A stretch of 64,000 bases of DNA. Origin: Hyaloscypha bicolor E. Its lineage: Eukaryota > Ascomycota > Leotiomycetes > Helotiales > Hyaloscyphaceae. Shown one piece after another: positions 63,191 through 64,000 of this stretch. Position numbers and translations under genes: made by a program. The stretch's first letter is position 1; every line of letters starts with the position of its first letter. Where the stretch lies: assembly GCF_002865645.1 (NCBI RefSeq), contig NW_020194555.1, positions 992,001 through 1,056,000 on the forward strand, read 5' to 3'. The notes beneath the pieces were generated by a model. That model saw only the letters and a list, made by a program, of their open reading frames with translations, was not told the origin of the DNA and ran no database searches.

Positions 63191-64000
63191 AGCCTTATTA
63201 TTAGTATAATAATAATAATTAAGCCCTATAAGCTTAAGTAAACCTTTCTAAATACTAAATATAGCTTTTTCTAGTATTATATATATTATATATATAATAG
63301 GGCCCTAATTATATAGGTTTCGAGCTAACTTTTAGCCAAATTAAATCCATAAACCTTATTTATTATTTAGCTACCTTTTTTCCCTTACTTTTATATATTA
63401 TCCCATTTATTTATTATCTTTTTAGATATTATTCTATAGCATTTTTGCTTTCGTATATACCAAGTAGCTTATTTAATACTTAATTCCTTCTAATATATAT
63501 CTATTTAATAAAATATATAATTATAAAACCTTTATATAGTCTCAATTAAATAAGCTTCAAGTGCCTCTATTATCTTAATCTTGGTATCTGGAAAGCTAGT
63601 CTTTTTTACTTAATAATATCGAGTTTTGCTATATTTCTAATATATCTTAATTAGGTTAATTTTATAATAGAACTTTGGTAAAAATATAGCCTTATATTCC
63701 CGATCTATAATAAGCTCTTTAACTTGAAACTTCTTTTTAAAGAAGTCTTAGTAGTTTAATAGTATACGAGCTAAATAGTACGTTTATTTAATAATAGAAG
63801 AATATTTAAGAGATATAGTATACTTAGTACTCTTTAAATATTTAAATCTTAAATTAGATATATTATAACCTTATTTAATAAGAATCTATTTCACGCCCTT
63901 AGGCTCTCTTTTTCTATTCGGATTAAGTTATTAAAAAACTTAAATACTGCCCTATAATCCCGGAATTATATATTTTAGTAAAAAGTATATATTTCTTCTA
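63191..64000 (-). mobile_element. IS630/Tc1-like transposon fragment, running off the window
   Basis: The minus strand reads as the C-terminal half of a DDE transposase. FLPKFYYEINLIKIYW at about 63640-63700 corresponds to the family motif FLPKYHCELNPIEMYWG. It is followed by an Arg/Tyr-rich stretch and ATWYIRKQKCYR near 63430-63470, matching the AVRKQKQHR-type C terminus. RIP-type stops interrupt it. The other end and any TIR lie beyond 64000; the left limit is set by the change in composition. Confidence 0.75.

Overview
The window looks like a filamentous ascomycete (Pezizomycotina) chromosome segment. The real genes have several 50-90 bp spliceosomal introns with GTAAGT-type donors and CTAAC/TTAAT-type branch sites. 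The rest is an extremely A+T-rich, stop-riddled repeat block with the footprint of repeat-induced point mutation (RIP). Paired repeat arms differ almost only by C->T/G->A, CA/TG dinucleotides are nearly absent over kilobases, and Trp/Gln codons have become stops. I cannot name a species. I did all alignments by eye, so ends without a clear target-site duplication (TSD) are approximate.

Layout. (1) 1-3262: a GC-normal inverted repeat, then a three-level nest: a palindromic MITE (TA site) split by a hAT-like element (8-bp duplication), itself split by a solo LTR (5-bp duplication). (2) 3263-6777: a small gene island with an intact spliced gene for an 87-residue secreted four-cysteine protein and a divergent YteR/GH105-like secreted glycosidase. 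(3) 6778-8591: a Tc1/mariner element with long terminal inverted repeats (TIRs), containing a solo LTR, followed by a second copy of the palindromic MITE. (4) 8866-15009: a complete minus-strand Ty3/gypsy element. (5) 15403-36060: a heavily nested zone. It holds a truncated copy of a large gypsy element, a Ty1/copia copy split by a 1.8-kb LTR element (20161-21965) and by a complete chromodomain-bearing gypsy element (22885-29877), and a second copia copy. (6) 36061-39490: featureless RIPped DNA with a solo LTR and a long TTA microsatellite. (7) 39491-52589: a 13.1-kb minus-strand gypsy element with about 3 kb of extra sequence between pol and the 3' LTR. (8) 52595-58730: an inverted gypsy remnant and unassignable AT-rich DNA. 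(9) 58731-63190: a second gene island with a broken unidentified gene, a fourth solo LTR and an intact five-exon HpcH/HpaI aldolase gene. (10) 63191-64000: the 3' part of an IS630/Tc1-like transposase that runs off the window.

The three intact genes all lie in the two GC-normal islands. The two at the left (secreted small protein, secreted pectin-type hydrolase) would suit a plant-associated lifestyle; that is inference. The most unusual signals are the small secreted-protein gene beside RIPped DNA, the extra region in the 13-kb gypsy family shared by two copies, and the datable nesting in which many insertions keep recognisable target-site duplications.
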